In this document: piece after piece, positions 56,515 to 64,000 of the stretch
Position numbering within the stretch: position 1 is the stretch's first letter
Layout: each line of letters begins with the position of its first letter
Assembly (NCBI RefSeq): GCF_900258045.1
Contig: NZ_OGVD01000004.1
Span: forward strand, 1,550,001 to 1,614,000
Direction: 5' to 3'
DNA: 64,000 nucleotides
DNA from: Sphingorhabdus sp. EL138
GTDB taxonomy: Bacteria > Pseudomonadota > Alphaproteobacteria > Sphingomonadales > Sphingomonadaceae
Position numbers and translations under genes: made by a program
The notes under the pieces: model-generated
Told to the model about the DNA's origin: nothing
Seen by the model: only the letters and a program-made list of their open reading frames with translations
The model's database searches: none

Positions 56515-57515
56515 CCGGCCAATTCCCGGCGCATCAGCGTATCGAGCAGATCAATGCCAATAGCGCTGTCATTGAGACAAGGGATATAGGCAAAGCGCTC
56601 CCCACCAGCTTCCTCAAAGTCTTCCTTGCCGCGGATTGCCAGTTCTTCACAGGTTTCAAGACAGTCGCTGGAGAAACCGGGCGCAAAAATCGCGACCTTT
56701 TTCTTGCCCGCTTTTGCAAGTTCCACGAGCGTCAGATCCGTGGCGGGCTCCAGCCATTTTGCCGGACCAAAGCGCGACTGGAAAGCGATGGTCAGATCCC
56801 GCCCCATCGCTTCGGAAAGCAAGCGCGCGGTTTTCTGGCAATGACAATGATAGGGATCGCCCAATTCCAATGTCCGCTTCGGCATGCCGTGAAAACTTGC
56901 AATTACCGCATCCGGTTCAAAATCGAGTGCAGCCAAGCCAGCTTCGACACTGGATTTTAACGCTGCAATATAAGCGGGATCATCATGATATGCTGGCAGC
57001 GTGCGGATGGCTGGATGCCAGCGCATCGATTTGACCGCATCAAACACCGCATCATGCACACTGGCCGTCGTTGCTCCACTATATTGCGGATAGAGGGGCG
57101 CCATCAGTATGCGATCACAACCTGCATCCTTCATTGCCTGCAACCGACTTGCAATACCGGGATTGCCATAACGCATGGCCCAATCAACATGAACATCATC
57201 GCCATATTTCGCAGCCAACGCCTCTGCCTGGCGTCGTGTATATACGGCAAGCGGCGATCCTTCATCCGTCCAGACCAGACCATAAGCATGGGCTGATTTT
57301 TTGGGCCGGGTGTTCAAAATGATCCCGCGCAATATCGGCTGCCAGAGGATGTCGGGTATCTCGACCACGCGCTTGTCCGACAAAAATTCCTTCAGATAGC
57401 GTTTGACTGCCTTTTTGTCTGGCGCGTCAGGGGTTCCGAGATTGACCAGCAACAGGCCAACTTTTCCGGTGGCGACCGGCGGATGCCCCTCAGGCAGGTT
57501 ATCAAGAATCTGCAT
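56505..57515 (-). CDS. hemH: Ferrochelatase
   Basis: 336 residues. N-terminal VGLLLVNLGTPDAPDKKAVKRYLKEFLSDKRVVEIP, metal-site His in IASFHGMPKRTLELGDPYHCHC, then QSRFGPAKWLEPAT and IFAPGFSSDCLETCEELAIRG (catalytic Glu). It inserts ferrous iron into protoporphyrin IX to make haem. The ATG lies 2 bp after the stop of the molybdoenzyme gene. Haem supply is relevant to the multihaem genes about 10 kb away. Confidence 0.95.
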   Translation of the reverse strand: MQILDNLPEGHPPVATGKVGLLLVNLGTPDAPDKKAVKRYLKEFLSDKRVVEIPDILWQPILRGIILNTRPKKSAHAYGLVWTDEGSPLAVYTRRQAEALAAKYGDDVHVDWAMRYGNPGIASRLQAMKDAGCDRILMAPLYPQYSGATTASVHDAVFDAVKSMRWHPAIRTLPAYHDDPAYIAALKSSVEAGLAALDFEPDAVIASFHGMPKRTLELGDPYHCHCQKTARLLSEAMGRDLTIAFQSRFGPAKWLEPATDLTLVELAKAGKKKVAIFAPGFSSDCLETCEELAIRGKEDFEEAGGERFAYIPCLNDSAIGIDLLDTLMRRELAGWI

Positions 57516-57517
57516 AA

Positions 57518-59818
57518 TTAAGATGCCTCTGAAAAAAGCGGTAGCTGACGAAAACGAACGCCGGTTGCGGAAAATAAGGCGTTGGCAATGGCTGGAGCCA
57601 CAGCCGGCACACCGATTTCCTCAACGCCCACCGGTTCCTCTTCGCTGCGAATAAATTCAACCTGTATGGACGGAATTTCCGATAATCTCGGTAACGCCAG
57701 ATCGCTCAATCGCCGGGCACTGGCAATACCGCGATTAAAACGGGTTGACGATCCCAAAGCCATGGCAAGGCCGTAAACAATGCCGCCTTCAATCTGTTGC
57801 CTTGCAATTTCAGGGTGAATGATCCGTCCAACATCGGCTGTGGCAGAAATCCGGCTGACCCGCAGCCCACCTTCGCCGCGACTGGCACTGACAATGACCG
57901 CAATATGGCCGCCACGCATCGAATGACAGGCAAGGCCCATGCCGCTACCATCCAGCCCGCCGTCCCAACCGGCCATAGCGGCCACCCCGGTCAAACAGCG
58001 CGCCAGGCGCGGCCGATCCGTCATCATCGGCATCCGGTATGACAACGGCTCGATTCCTGCTTTTGATGCGAGTTCGTCGATGAAGGATTCGACGAAAAAA
58101 GCATTGTAGCTATGGGCATTGCTACGCCAGTTACCGGTTGGCGCGCCAATATAGGCCGGGTGATGGTCGAGCGAGAAATTGGCGATATTATATTGCACAT
58201 CCGCCCCTTCGACCGCTTTTACATCTGCCTCATCAATCGAGGCGCGCATGGCGGCAATATCATCCATGCCGCGCACGATCCGTTTACTTTGTTCCCTCGC
58301 TGACGCCGGAGCCGCTATCTTGACCTGCAAGGCCTGTATGCGTCCTGCTTTATCGGTCGCAGCATCAAGCCGGGCATGGGCGGGCGCACGATAGTGATCG
58401 TGCATCATTTCTTCTGCGCGCGACCACATCAGCTGTACCGGGCGACCCATTTTTTCTGCTATAATAGCCACTTGTGCCGCGATTTTGCTGTCAAGGTTAC
58501 GGCCGAATGAGCCCCCCGCCAGCATTGGATAAAGCGTTACGCGGTCTGTAGCGATGCCGATCGCCTTGGCAGCGGCCTGCACAGCCGAGGCAGGCGCCTG
58601 TGTCGCCAGCCAGAGCTCTAGCCGGTCATCTTTATAGTCAGCCGCTGCCGTTCGAGTCTCCATCGGCGCATGCACCGCTGCATCCGCCTGATAGCGCGAG
58701 CGAATTGTCTGATATTCATCAAAAGCCGGCTGTGTCTCTCCGCGACTGGCAAACCGGATGCCCGGCCCATCTTCCAAAGCCTCTTCCAAGGCCACATCCA
58801 TCTTTTCGCTGTCTGGCAGCAGTCCGGTTGTTTCAAACATCGGGCTCATTTTGTCGAGCGCGTCATTGGCAGCCCACCAGTTTGTTGCAACGGCGGCAAT
58901 CCATTGATCATGCTCAACCACATCAACCAGACCGATGATCTTGTCGGCTCCCTCACGGTTAAACGACTTGAGGCGCGTCGCTCCAATAGGCCCCTGACGG
59001 ATGGAGGCAAAGACCATATCGGGCAGTCTCACATCACCCGCAAAATTGGCCGAACCATCAAGTTTTGCCGGCAAATCAAGTCGAGGAATATCTTGACCGA
59101 CCAGATTGTTGACCGGATCGGAACGCAGCGGTACCGGATCAGGCAAATCCTGTTTGAGCGCACTGGCGACCAGTTCGCCAAAGCGCATCTTATTATCACC
59201 ATTGGAGATAAATCCATTTTCAGCGATACAGGTTTCCCATTCGACATCCCATTTTTCAGCCGCCGCCTTGCTGAGCAAAATGCGCGCCGCTGCGCCGGCT
59301 TCGCGAAAACTGTCGGAATAAGCAGGAACCGAGGAGGAATCAGCCGTTACAATGAAATCATTGCGGGTCGCGATATTCTTGGCAGCCCAGCTTGCTGCTT
59401 CTTCCTCAGTTAACTTGGCAGCTCCCGGCGGCAGTAATGTCTCGGCCCATTGCTGAGCCAGGAAGTTGTTGGCGTATAACGGGTTGATCGGCGCCGGTTC
59501 GACGGCGATCGTCCGCCAGTCAGCACCCAGTTCATCGGCCAAAATTTGCGGCAAAACCGTGTAGACGCCCTGCCCCATCTCACTTTGAGGTACGACAACA
59601 GTGATTTGCCCCTCTTTCGAAATCTTGAGGTAAGCACCAAAGATTTCTTCATTCTCGGCGGCGCTAATATTGGGCTCGTAAGCACGTGGCCAGATGGCCC
59701 AGGCGACGATCAGCCCGGCCGCTGTTCCGCCCCCGATCAGGAAATTGCGGCGCGTAAACAGCGCGCTTCGTTTTTCCCCCTCGTCCGGTTCTGGATCCGA
59801 TTCCGGTTTAGTCGCCAT
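57518..59818 (-). CDS. Tat-exported molybdopterin-binding subunit, isoquinoline 1-oxidoreductase beta-like
   Basis: 766 residues with a twin-arginine signal (FTRRNFLIGGGTAAGLIVAWA). Segments YLKISKEGQITVVVPQSEMGQGVYTVLPQILADELGADW, MLAGGSFGRNLDSKIAAQVAIIAEKMGRPVQLMWSRAEEMMHDHYRAP and EEIGVPAVAPAIANALFSATGVRFRQLP are those of IorB-type xanthine-dehydrogenase family large subunits, which bind molybdenum cofactor and oxidise aldehydes or N-heterocycles. The usual partner, a small 2Fe-2S IorA subunit, is not in the neighbourhood, and neither is a maturation factor. Substrate unknown. It overlaps the CoA-binding gene by 11 bp. Confidence 0.85.
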   Translation of the reverse strand: MATKPESDPEPDEGEKRSALFTRRNFLIGGGTAAGLIVAWAIWPRAYEPNISAAENEEIFGAYLKISKEGQITVVVPQSEMGQGVYTVLPQILADELGADWRTIAVEPAPINPLYANNFLAQQWAETLLPPGAAKLTEEEAASWAAKNIATRNDFIVTADSSSVPAYSDSFREAGAAARILLSKAAAEKWDVEWETCIAENGFISNGDNKMRFGELVASALKQDLPDPVPLRSDPVNNLVGQDIPRLDLPAKLDGSANFAGDVRLPDMVFASIRQGPIGATRLKSFNREGADKIIGLVDVVEHDQWIAAVATNWWAANDALDKMSPMFETTGLLPDSEKMDVALEEALEDGPGIRFASRGETQPAFDEYQTIRSRYQADAAVHAPMETRTAAADYKDDRLELWLATQAPASAVQAAAKAIGIATDRVTLYPMLAGGSFGRNLDSKIAAQVAIIAEKMGRPVQLMWSRAEEMMHDHYRAPAHARLDAATDKAGRIQALQVKIAAPASAREQSKRIVRGMDDIAAMRASIDEADVKAVEGADVQYNIANFSLDHHPAYIGAPTGNWRSNAHSYNAFFVESFIDELASKAGIEPLSYRMPMMTDRPRLARCLTGVAAMAGWDGGLDGSGMGLACHSMRGGHIAVIVSASRGEGGLRVSRISATADVGRIIHPEIARQQIEGGIVYGLAMALGSSTRFNRGIASARRLSDLALPRLSEIPSIQVEFIRSEEEPVGVEEIGVPAVAPAIANALFSATGVRFRQLPLFSEAS

Positions 59819-60245
59819 CGTCGTTCTTCAACAGACCGAGCCGGGGAATTTCTATTTTGGGGCAGCGATCCATAACAACATCAAGTCCCGCTTCTTCAGC
59901 GCGTTCAACCGCCGGCCTGTTGATCACGTTGAGCTGCATCCATACGGATTTAGCGCCCACCGTTATGGCTTCATCCACGACGCCGCCCGCCGCATTCGAG
60001 TTGCGGAAGATATCGACCATATCGATCGACTTCTCGATGGCTTCGAGAGACGGCGCGACCTCTACCCCGTGCAATTCCTGACCAACCAGTCCCGGATTGA
60101 CTGGCGTGACATCATAACCCTGGTCGAGAAGGAATCTGAGAATACGATTACTGGCGCGCTCTGGCTTGGCTGATGCGCCAACGAGAGCAATATGTTTGGT
60201 TTCGGTCAATAGACGGGCGATGTCTTCATCAGTTTCCAAAAGCAT
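59808..60245 (-). CDS. CoA-binding protein (YccU-like)
   Basis: 145 residues. The Rossmann CoA-binding motif ALVGASAKPERASNRILRFLLDQGYDVTPVNPGLVGQELHGV and VDIFRNSNAAGGVVDEAITVGAKSVWMQLNVIN, then MDRCPKIEIPRLG, are typical of the CoA_binding_2 family. The physiological role is unknown. Preceded by mrp with a 29-bp gap. Confidence 0.85.
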   Translation of the reverse strand: MLLETDEDIARLLTETKHIALVGASAKPERASNRILRFLLDQGYDVTPVNPGLVGQELHGVEVAPSLEAIEKSIDMVDIFRNSNAAGGVVDEAITVGAKSVWMQLNVINRPAVERAEEAGLDVVMDRCPKIEIPRLGLLKNDDGD

Positions 60246-60274
60246 GGCCGGTCTTTCCCTTCGCAGTAAACGAC

Positions 60275-61237
60275 TTATTGTTCATCCAACCACGTCGCGA
60301 GCGTTTTTGCAATATCGTGGAAAGCCTTTCCTTGCAGACTGTCAGAATGAGCTGGCGGCGTTCCACCATCGCTGGATTTGCGAATTTCGATGTCCAGAGG
60401 CACCCGGCCCAAAAACGCCATGCCCATTGTCTTGGCCGCCGCTTCGGCGCCGCCGGCTCCAAAGGGATCGCTAACTTCACCGCAATGCGGACAAATATAA
60501 CCCGCCATATTTTCAATCATTCCGATGATCGGGATTTTCGCCTGTTCAAAGAGATCAACGGCCCGCACGGCATCCATCAACGCAAGATCTTGCGGTGTCG
60601 AAACAATCAACGCCCCGACCGGCTTGTGGTTTTGCATCATGGATAATTGCACATCTCCGGTGCCCGGCGGCATGTCGACGATCAAAAGCTCGGTATCGCC
60701 CCAATGGGCATCAATCAATTGCTCCAGCGCCTTGCCCGCCATCGGGCCGCGCCACGCAATCGCCTGACCCGGCTTGGCGAGATGTCCCATAGACAGCACC
60801 GGAATATCATATTCATTCCGAACAGGGATTAGCTGCTTTCCTTCGGCCTCGGGTTTGCGGCCTTCGCAATTCAAAAGACGCGGCTGGGACGGGCCGTAAA
60901 TATCGGCATCGACCATGCCAACTTTGCGCCCCATTGCTTTCAGCGCAATGGCGAGATTCGTGGACAATGTGGACTTGCCAACCCCGCCTTTGCCACTACC
61001 GACAGCGATCAGACGACGCTGGATCTTCTCGGCCGTCATCACAATGTCGACCTTTTCAACAACATCTAGTTCCAAAAGCTTACCTTTTACGGCAATCTCA
61101 ATCTGTCCGCGCTCGCGAACATCGAGTCCGCTGACATTTAATACTAGCGAAACGCGCCCTTCTTCTAGACGAACAGCGCTAAATCTTCCGCTGGCGACCT
61201 CTTCAAGGGCCGCTTCGATGTTAGAAATATCGGTCAT
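60275..61237 (-). CDS. mrp: Mrp/ApbC-type iron-sulfur cluster carrier ATPase
   Basis: 320 residues. An N-terminal DUF59-like part (FSAVRLEEGRVSLVLNVSGLDVRERGQIEI) precedes the P-loop AVGSGKGGVGKSTLSTNLAIAL, then VDADIYGPSQPRLL and VDMPPGTGDVQLSM. The CxxC in GYICPHCGEVSDPFG is the cluster-binding pair of the family. It carries [4Fe-4S] clusters to target proteins such as the four-cluster ferredoxin module encoded about 13 kb away; that particular pairing is inference. Divergent from hflK. Confidence 0.93.
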   Translation of the reverse strand: MTDISNIEAALEEVASGRFSAVRLEEGRVSLVLNVSGLDVRERGQIEIAVKGKLLELDVVEKVDIVMTAEKIQRRLIAVGSGKGGVGKSTLSTNLAIALKAMGRKVGMVDADIYGPSQPRLLNCEGRKPEAEGKQLIPVRNEYDIPVLSMGHLAKPGQAIAWRGPMAGKALEQLIDAHWGDTELLIVDMPPGTGDVQLSMMQNHKPVGALIVSTPQDLALMDAVRAVDLFEQAKIPIIGMIENMAGYICPHCGEVSDPFGAGGAEAAAKTMGMAFLGRVPLDIEIRKSSDGGTPPAHSDSLQGKAFHDIAKTLATWLDEQ

Positions 61238-61308
61238 TTGTTCCGCATAGTTACACTTTTATCCGATTGACACTGTTTTTCTGACACCACGCTACCTATA
61301 ATGAAAAC
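61238..61308. other. Divergent promoter gap between mrp and hflK
   Basis: 71 bp serving both genes. TTGACA (61267-61272) and TATAAT (61297-61302) are 24 bp apart, too far for a sigma-70 promoter, and the TATAAT is only 6 bp before the hflK ATG. No safe promoter call. Confidence 0.35.
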
Positions 61309-62400
61309 ATGGATAAAAAAATTGACGGGCAAGCGGCCCAAAAAACGTTCTTGGGTTCTATACTGAACATGGCTAGCCCTTGGGGCAATGGCGGCGGAGA
61401 CGATGGCAAAGGCAGTGGTCCGCGTAATCCGTGGGGTAATCCTTCAGGCGGATCTTCTGGTGGTGGCGGCAAGAGCGGATCCGCTTCGCTCGAGGAACTT
61501 TTCAAAAAAGGCACTGGCGGCGGCTTTAAAGGCGGTATCCCGAAACGGCCTGGCGGCCGTCCTTGGTGGCCGATCATCTTGATCGGCTTCATTATTTTGT
61601 GGGCTTTATTGACTTCTATCCACCGGGTGAGCCCGCAGGAACGCGGCGTGGTGACGTTTTTCGGTTCCTATTCACGGACCATGCAGCCAGGCTTGCATTT
61701 CTCGCTTCCTGCTCCGCTGGAGCAAGTGATGAAACTCGATGTGGAAGAAATTCGCACAATCGATATTCCGACCGGTGAATCGGAAAAGCTGATCCTGACC
61801 GGTGATCAGAATATCGTCGACCTGGCCTATTCCGTGCGTTGGAACATCAAATCGCCGGAACTATTCCTGTTCCAGATTGCCGAACAGGAAGAAACGATCA
61901 AGGAAGTCGCTGAATCCGCTATGCGCGCAGCGGTCGCCAATTTCACACTCGATGATACTATCGGTTCAGAGCGTACCGAGATTGAACAACAGGTCGAACA
62001 GAATATGCAGGCTCTGCTCGATGGTTATGGGGCTGGCGTCGTGATCCGTGGTATCGCAATCAAAAAAGCCGACCCGCCCGCCGCCGTGAACGACGCGTTT
62101 AAGGAAGTGTCGGCCGCACAACAGACCGCGCAGACCTATCTCAACGAAGCGCGTGCCTATGCACAACAGTTGACTGCACAAGCGCAAGGTGAATCGGCTG
62201 CTTTTGACAAGGTTTACGAGGAATATCGGCTTGCCCCGCGCGTGACGCGGCAACGCATGTATTATGAAACGATGGAGCGAGTATTGTCGCAAGTCGACAA
62301 AACTATTATCGAGGCAGATGGCGTAACGCCTTACCTGCCACTTCCTGAAATCAAAAAGCGGGCTCAAGCAGCGGCGCCCCAAGTCGTGGAGGCGAAATAA
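61309..62400 (+). CDS. hflK: FtsH protease modulator HflK
   Basis: 363 residues. A Gly-rich, Ser-rich cytoplasmic N-terminus (SSGGGGKSGSASLEELFKKG) leads to one membrane helix (about 82-105), then the SPFH/band-7 domain (GVVTFFGSYSRTMQPGLHFSLPAPLEQV, TGDQNIVDLAYSVRWNI). The coiled-coil part AQQLTAQAQGESAAFDKVYEEYRLAPRVTRQRMYYETME is typical. With HflC it forms the HflKC cage around FtsH. The stop overlaps hflC (TAATG). Confidence 0.94.
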   Translation: MDKKIDGQAAQKTFLGSILNMASPWGNGGGDDGKGSGPRNPWGNPSGGSSGGGGKSGSASLEELFKKGTGGGFKGGIPKRPGGRPWWPIILIGFIILWALLTSIHRVSPQERGVVTFFGSYSRTMQPGLHFSLPAPLEQVMKLDVEEIRTIDIPTGESEKLILTGDQNIVDLAYSVRWNIKSPELFLFQIAEQEETIKEVAESAMRAAVANFTLDDTIGSERTEIEQQVEQNMQALLDGYGAGVVIRGIAIKKADPPAAVNDAFKEVSAAQQTAQTYLNEARAYAQQLTAQAQGESAAFDKVYEEYRLAPRVTRQRMYYETMERVLSQVDKTIIEADGVTPYLPLPEIKKRAQAAAPQVVEAK

Positions 62401-63251
62401 TGAGCAACATCATGAAAAATCCCGTTGCGCTTAGCATCATCGTTTTCGGCTTGATCTTGGTACTGGTCAACACGCTGATCATTGTACCGGAAACCCGTCA
62501 GGGTGTTGTCGTCCGCTTTGGCGAGCCCGTACGGATCATCAATCGCTACCAAGACAATACGCCTTTCGGTCAGACCGGCGCAGGACTGCTGCCCAAATTC
62601 CCTTTCATCGAACAGGTGGAATGGATAGACAAGCGCATTCTCGACGTTGAGATGGAACAGCAACAAGTGCTCTCTACCGACCAGTTGCGTTTGCAGGTCG
62701 ATGCCTTTGCCCGCTTTCGGATCACCGATCCGTTGCGGATGTTCATTGCTGCTGGCAACGAAGCCCGCGTGGCTGATGAACTGCGTCCGATCCTGGGTTC
62801 TGCATTGCGTAACGAGCTGGGCAAACGGCCTTTCGCTGCCCTTCTGAGCCCCGAGCGGGGTCAGGTGATGGACAATATCCGCACCGGCCTGAACCGGGTC
62901 GCCCGTCAATATGGAGCGGAAATTGTAGATGTGCGGATCAAACGCGCCGATCTGCCTGACGGAACGCCGCTTGAAAGTGCCTATCAGAGAATGCGGACAG
63001 CACGTGAACAGGAAGCACGCACGATCAAGGCGCAAGGCGCAAAACAGGCACAGATTATCCGCGCAGAAGCAGATGCAAGTGCAGCTAGGACCTATGCTGA
63101 AAGCTTCGGCAAAGATGCTGATTTTTACGATTTCTACCGTGCCATGAAAAGCTACGAAACAACCTTCCGCAGAGGCCAGGAAGGCGATCCCAACTCGTCT
63201 TTCGTCCTTTCACCGGATAACGAATATCTCCGCCAGTTCCGCGGAAGGTAA
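62400..63251 (+). CDS. hflC: FtsH protease modulator HflC
   Basis: 283 residues. N-terminal membrane helix (about 8-28, SIIVFGLILVLVNTLIIV), SPFH domain (QGVVVRFGEPVRII, DAFARFRITDPLRMF), and the HflC-typical IVDVRIKRADLPDGTPLESAYQRMRTAREQEARTIKAQGAKQAQIIRAEADA helix, ending in FVLSPDNEYLRQFRG. It partners HflK in regulating FtsH. Confidence 0.95.
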   Translation: MSNIMKNPVALSIIVFGLILVLVNTLIIVPETRQGVVVRFGEPVRIINRYQDNTPFGQTGAGLLPKFPFIEQVEWIDKRILDVEMEQQQVLSTDQLRLQVDAFARFRITDPLRMFIAAGNEARVADELRPILGSALRNELGKRPFAALLSPERGQVMDNIRTGLNRVARQYGAEIVDVRIKRADLPDGTPLESAYQRMRTAREQEARTIKAQGAKQAQIIRAEADASAARTYAESFGKDADFYDFYRAMKSYETTFRRGQEGDPNSSFVLSPDNEYLRQFRGR

Positions 63252-63260
63252 ACGACTTTG

Positions 63261-63698
63261 ATGTCCAACCGGGATATCGTGAACGCCTATTATGAGGCGC
63301 TCGCCCGGTTGGACGTCGACGCGTTTGAAGCGCTTCATCATCCTGATGTTATCTATAATGTGTCCGGCAACACCATTATCTCCGGCCGCTATGACAGTTT
63401 CGAGGCACTGAAAACCATATTACCACTGATTTTTGACACTCTCGATTTCGAACAGTTTCAGTTTGCGGAAAACTGGAAGATCATGAATGACGGACCCGAT
63501 GGCACCACGGCAATCATGGAAGCCAAGGGTATTGCAAAAAATGGCAAGCGCTATGATCAACGTTACGCCCATATTTTTACTTTCCGCGATGGCAAGATAG
63601 CGTCCGTCCACGAATTTTTCGATACACAGTTGGCAAATGAATCGCTGGACTTTATCGGTAAGCCGCCTTGTCAAACCGATGGTGATTTCAGGCTGTGA
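63261..63698 (+). CDS. SnoaL-like/NTF2-fold protein
   Basis: 145 residues from the ATG at 63261 (the preceding TTG in frame is less likely). The sequence NRDIVNAYYEALARLDVDAFEALHHPDVIYNVSGNTIISGRYDSFEAL is typical of SnoaL-like ketosteroid-isomerase-fold proteins, with YAHIFTFRDGKIASVHEFFDT as the family's closing strands. Enzymatic role unknown. It follows hflC by about 9 bp and may share its transcript. An intrinsic terminator lies 38 bp downstream. Confidence 0.75.
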   Translation: MSNRDIVNAYYEALARLDVDAFEALHHPDVIYNVSGNTIISGRYDSFEALKTILPLIFDTLDFEQFQFAENWKIMNDGPDGTTAIMEAKGIAKNGKRYDQRYAHIFTFRDGKIASVHEFFDTQLANESLDFIGKPPCQTDGDFRL

Positions 63699-63736
63699 CG
63701 GCATTTCATAAGTAGAAATACGCCAAACCGCAAGCC

Positions 63737-63759
63737 AACGACTACAATTGTCGTTTTTT
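63737..63759 (+). terminator. Intrinsic terminator after the hflKC operon
   Basis: AACGAC (63737-63742) pairs with GTCGTT (63750-63755) around a 7-nt loop, and the second arm runs into TTTTTT (63754-63759). Position and shape fit a terminator 38 bp after the SnoaL-like gene. Confidence 0.65.
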
Positions 63760-63823
63760 CTGCAGAAAGACGAGGTTTTTCGATAAATTGGCTATTTTTG
63801 GCTTGCGAATGCCGTTTGTCACA

Positions 63824-63837
63824 CCCAGATATCTGGG
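63824..63837. promoter_or_regulatory. Perfect 14-bp palindrome
   Basis: CCCAGATATCTGGG is self-complementary over 14 bp, between the terminator and the next gene. It could be an operator for a dimeric regulator. Confidence 0.4.
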
Positions 63838-63948
63838 ACGGGGTCTAAAATCACCTATCTTATAGGCGATCTTAATGATCGACTGTGGTAACATTCAAAT
63901 TCGGTTCATAAATTTTGCGCCAATAATTTATGTAACTTGAAGGATTTT

Positions 63949-63974
63949 GGTATCGAATGTTAATTGTCGATACC
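63949..63974. promoter_or_regulatory. Inverted repeat before a possible downstream start codon
   Basis: GGTATCGA (63949-63956) and TCGATACC (63967-63974) are perfect 8-bp arms with a 10-bp spacer, about 22 bp before the possible GTG at 63997. It may be an operator or a leader hairpin of the next gene. Confidence 0.4.
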
Positions 63975-64000
63975 GTCAAATTGAGAGGAATATATTGTGC

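Larger units (their letters stand above)
63699..64000. other. Gene-free end of the window
   Basis: 302 bp with a terminator (63737-63759), a palindrome (63824-63837) and an inverted repeat (63949-63974). At the very end GAGAGGA (63983-63989) precedes a possible GTG at 63997, perhaps the first codon of the next gene; it cannot be verified within the window. Confidence 0.5.

Noticed and set aside
61267-61302. TTGACA and TATAAT before hflK as a sigma-70 promoter
   Set aside because: The spacer is 24 bp, far outside the allowed range, and the -10 would touch the start codon.

Overview
The window looks like chromosomal DNA of an alphaproteobacterium, most likely order Sphingomonadales (Sphingorhabdus/Parasphingorhabdus/Sphingopyxis-like). 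The pointers are a two-subunit glycine dehydrogenase (GcvPA/GcvPB), an ATP12-type F1-ATPase assembly chaperone, the gene order of the cell-wall/division cluster, an FtsZ with a long acidic linker, and moderate GC content. The genus is inferred from general family knowledge, not from a database search. No rRNA, tRNA, CRISPR array, prophage or insertion sequence was seen.

Layout. 1-11.9 kb is metabolic: a valine-degradation pair (3-hydroxyisobutyryl-CoA hydrolase, cut by the window edge, and an acyl-CoA dehydrogenase), a CoA-acylating aldehyde dehydrogenase closed by a strong terminator, a DMT exporter, an exported amidohydrolase, a three-gene cluster divergent from a TetR regulator with a good operator palindrome, an acyl-CoA synthetase, a DUF938 methyltransferase and a BASS transporter with a 1-bp frameshift. 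11.9-16.7 kb is the glycine cleavage operon gcvT-H-PA-PB behind a tandem glycine riboswitch. 16.8-20.4 kb holds an NAD(P)-binding protein, dgt and a TPR/SPOR protein. 20.5-39.1 kb is a complete division and cell-wall (dcw) cluster, mraZ-rsmH-ftsL-ftsI-murE-murF-mraY-murD-ftsW-murG-murC-murB-ddl-ftsQ-ftsA-ftsZ. Nearly every junction from mraZ to ftsQ is a 4-bp ATGA overlap, and GGGN repeats with a 10-bp period lie upstream of mraZ. 39.4-42.1 kb carries a cysteine synthase operon and a codon-atypical Nudix gene.

42.2-48.3 kb is the most unusual part. One operon encodes (i) an 831-residue fusion of a flavin/NAD(P)H oxidoreductase, two cyclic-nucleotide-binding domains and a 16-cysteine four-cluster ferredoxin module, (ii) a five-helix membrane protein with two His-x13-His pairs expected of a di-haem cytochrome b, (iii) a cytoplasmic FHA domain joined through one membrane helix to a periplasmic decahaem cytochrome c, and (iv) a CpdA-like metallophosphoesterase. 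A CcmI-like TPR gene is divergent from it. Together these suggest a cyclic-nucleotide-gated redox conduit across the inner membrane that I do not recognise as a named system. Next to it, ompW has a perfect FNR/CRP-type palindrome upstream, and a 103-bp-period imperfect repeat fills the long gap before amn.

50.8-61.2 kb is a run of tightly packed housekeeping genes on the minus strand (mrp, CoA-binding protein, a Tat-exported molybdoenzyme large subunit, hemH, an RHH protein, crcB, a pseudouridine synthase, a PaiB-like protein, a HAD phosphatase, ATP12, amn). 61.3-63.7 kb is hflK-hflC plus a SnoaL-like gene on the plus strand, closed by an intrinsic terminator. The last 240 bases hold palindromic, operator-like DNA in front of a gene that lies beyond the window.
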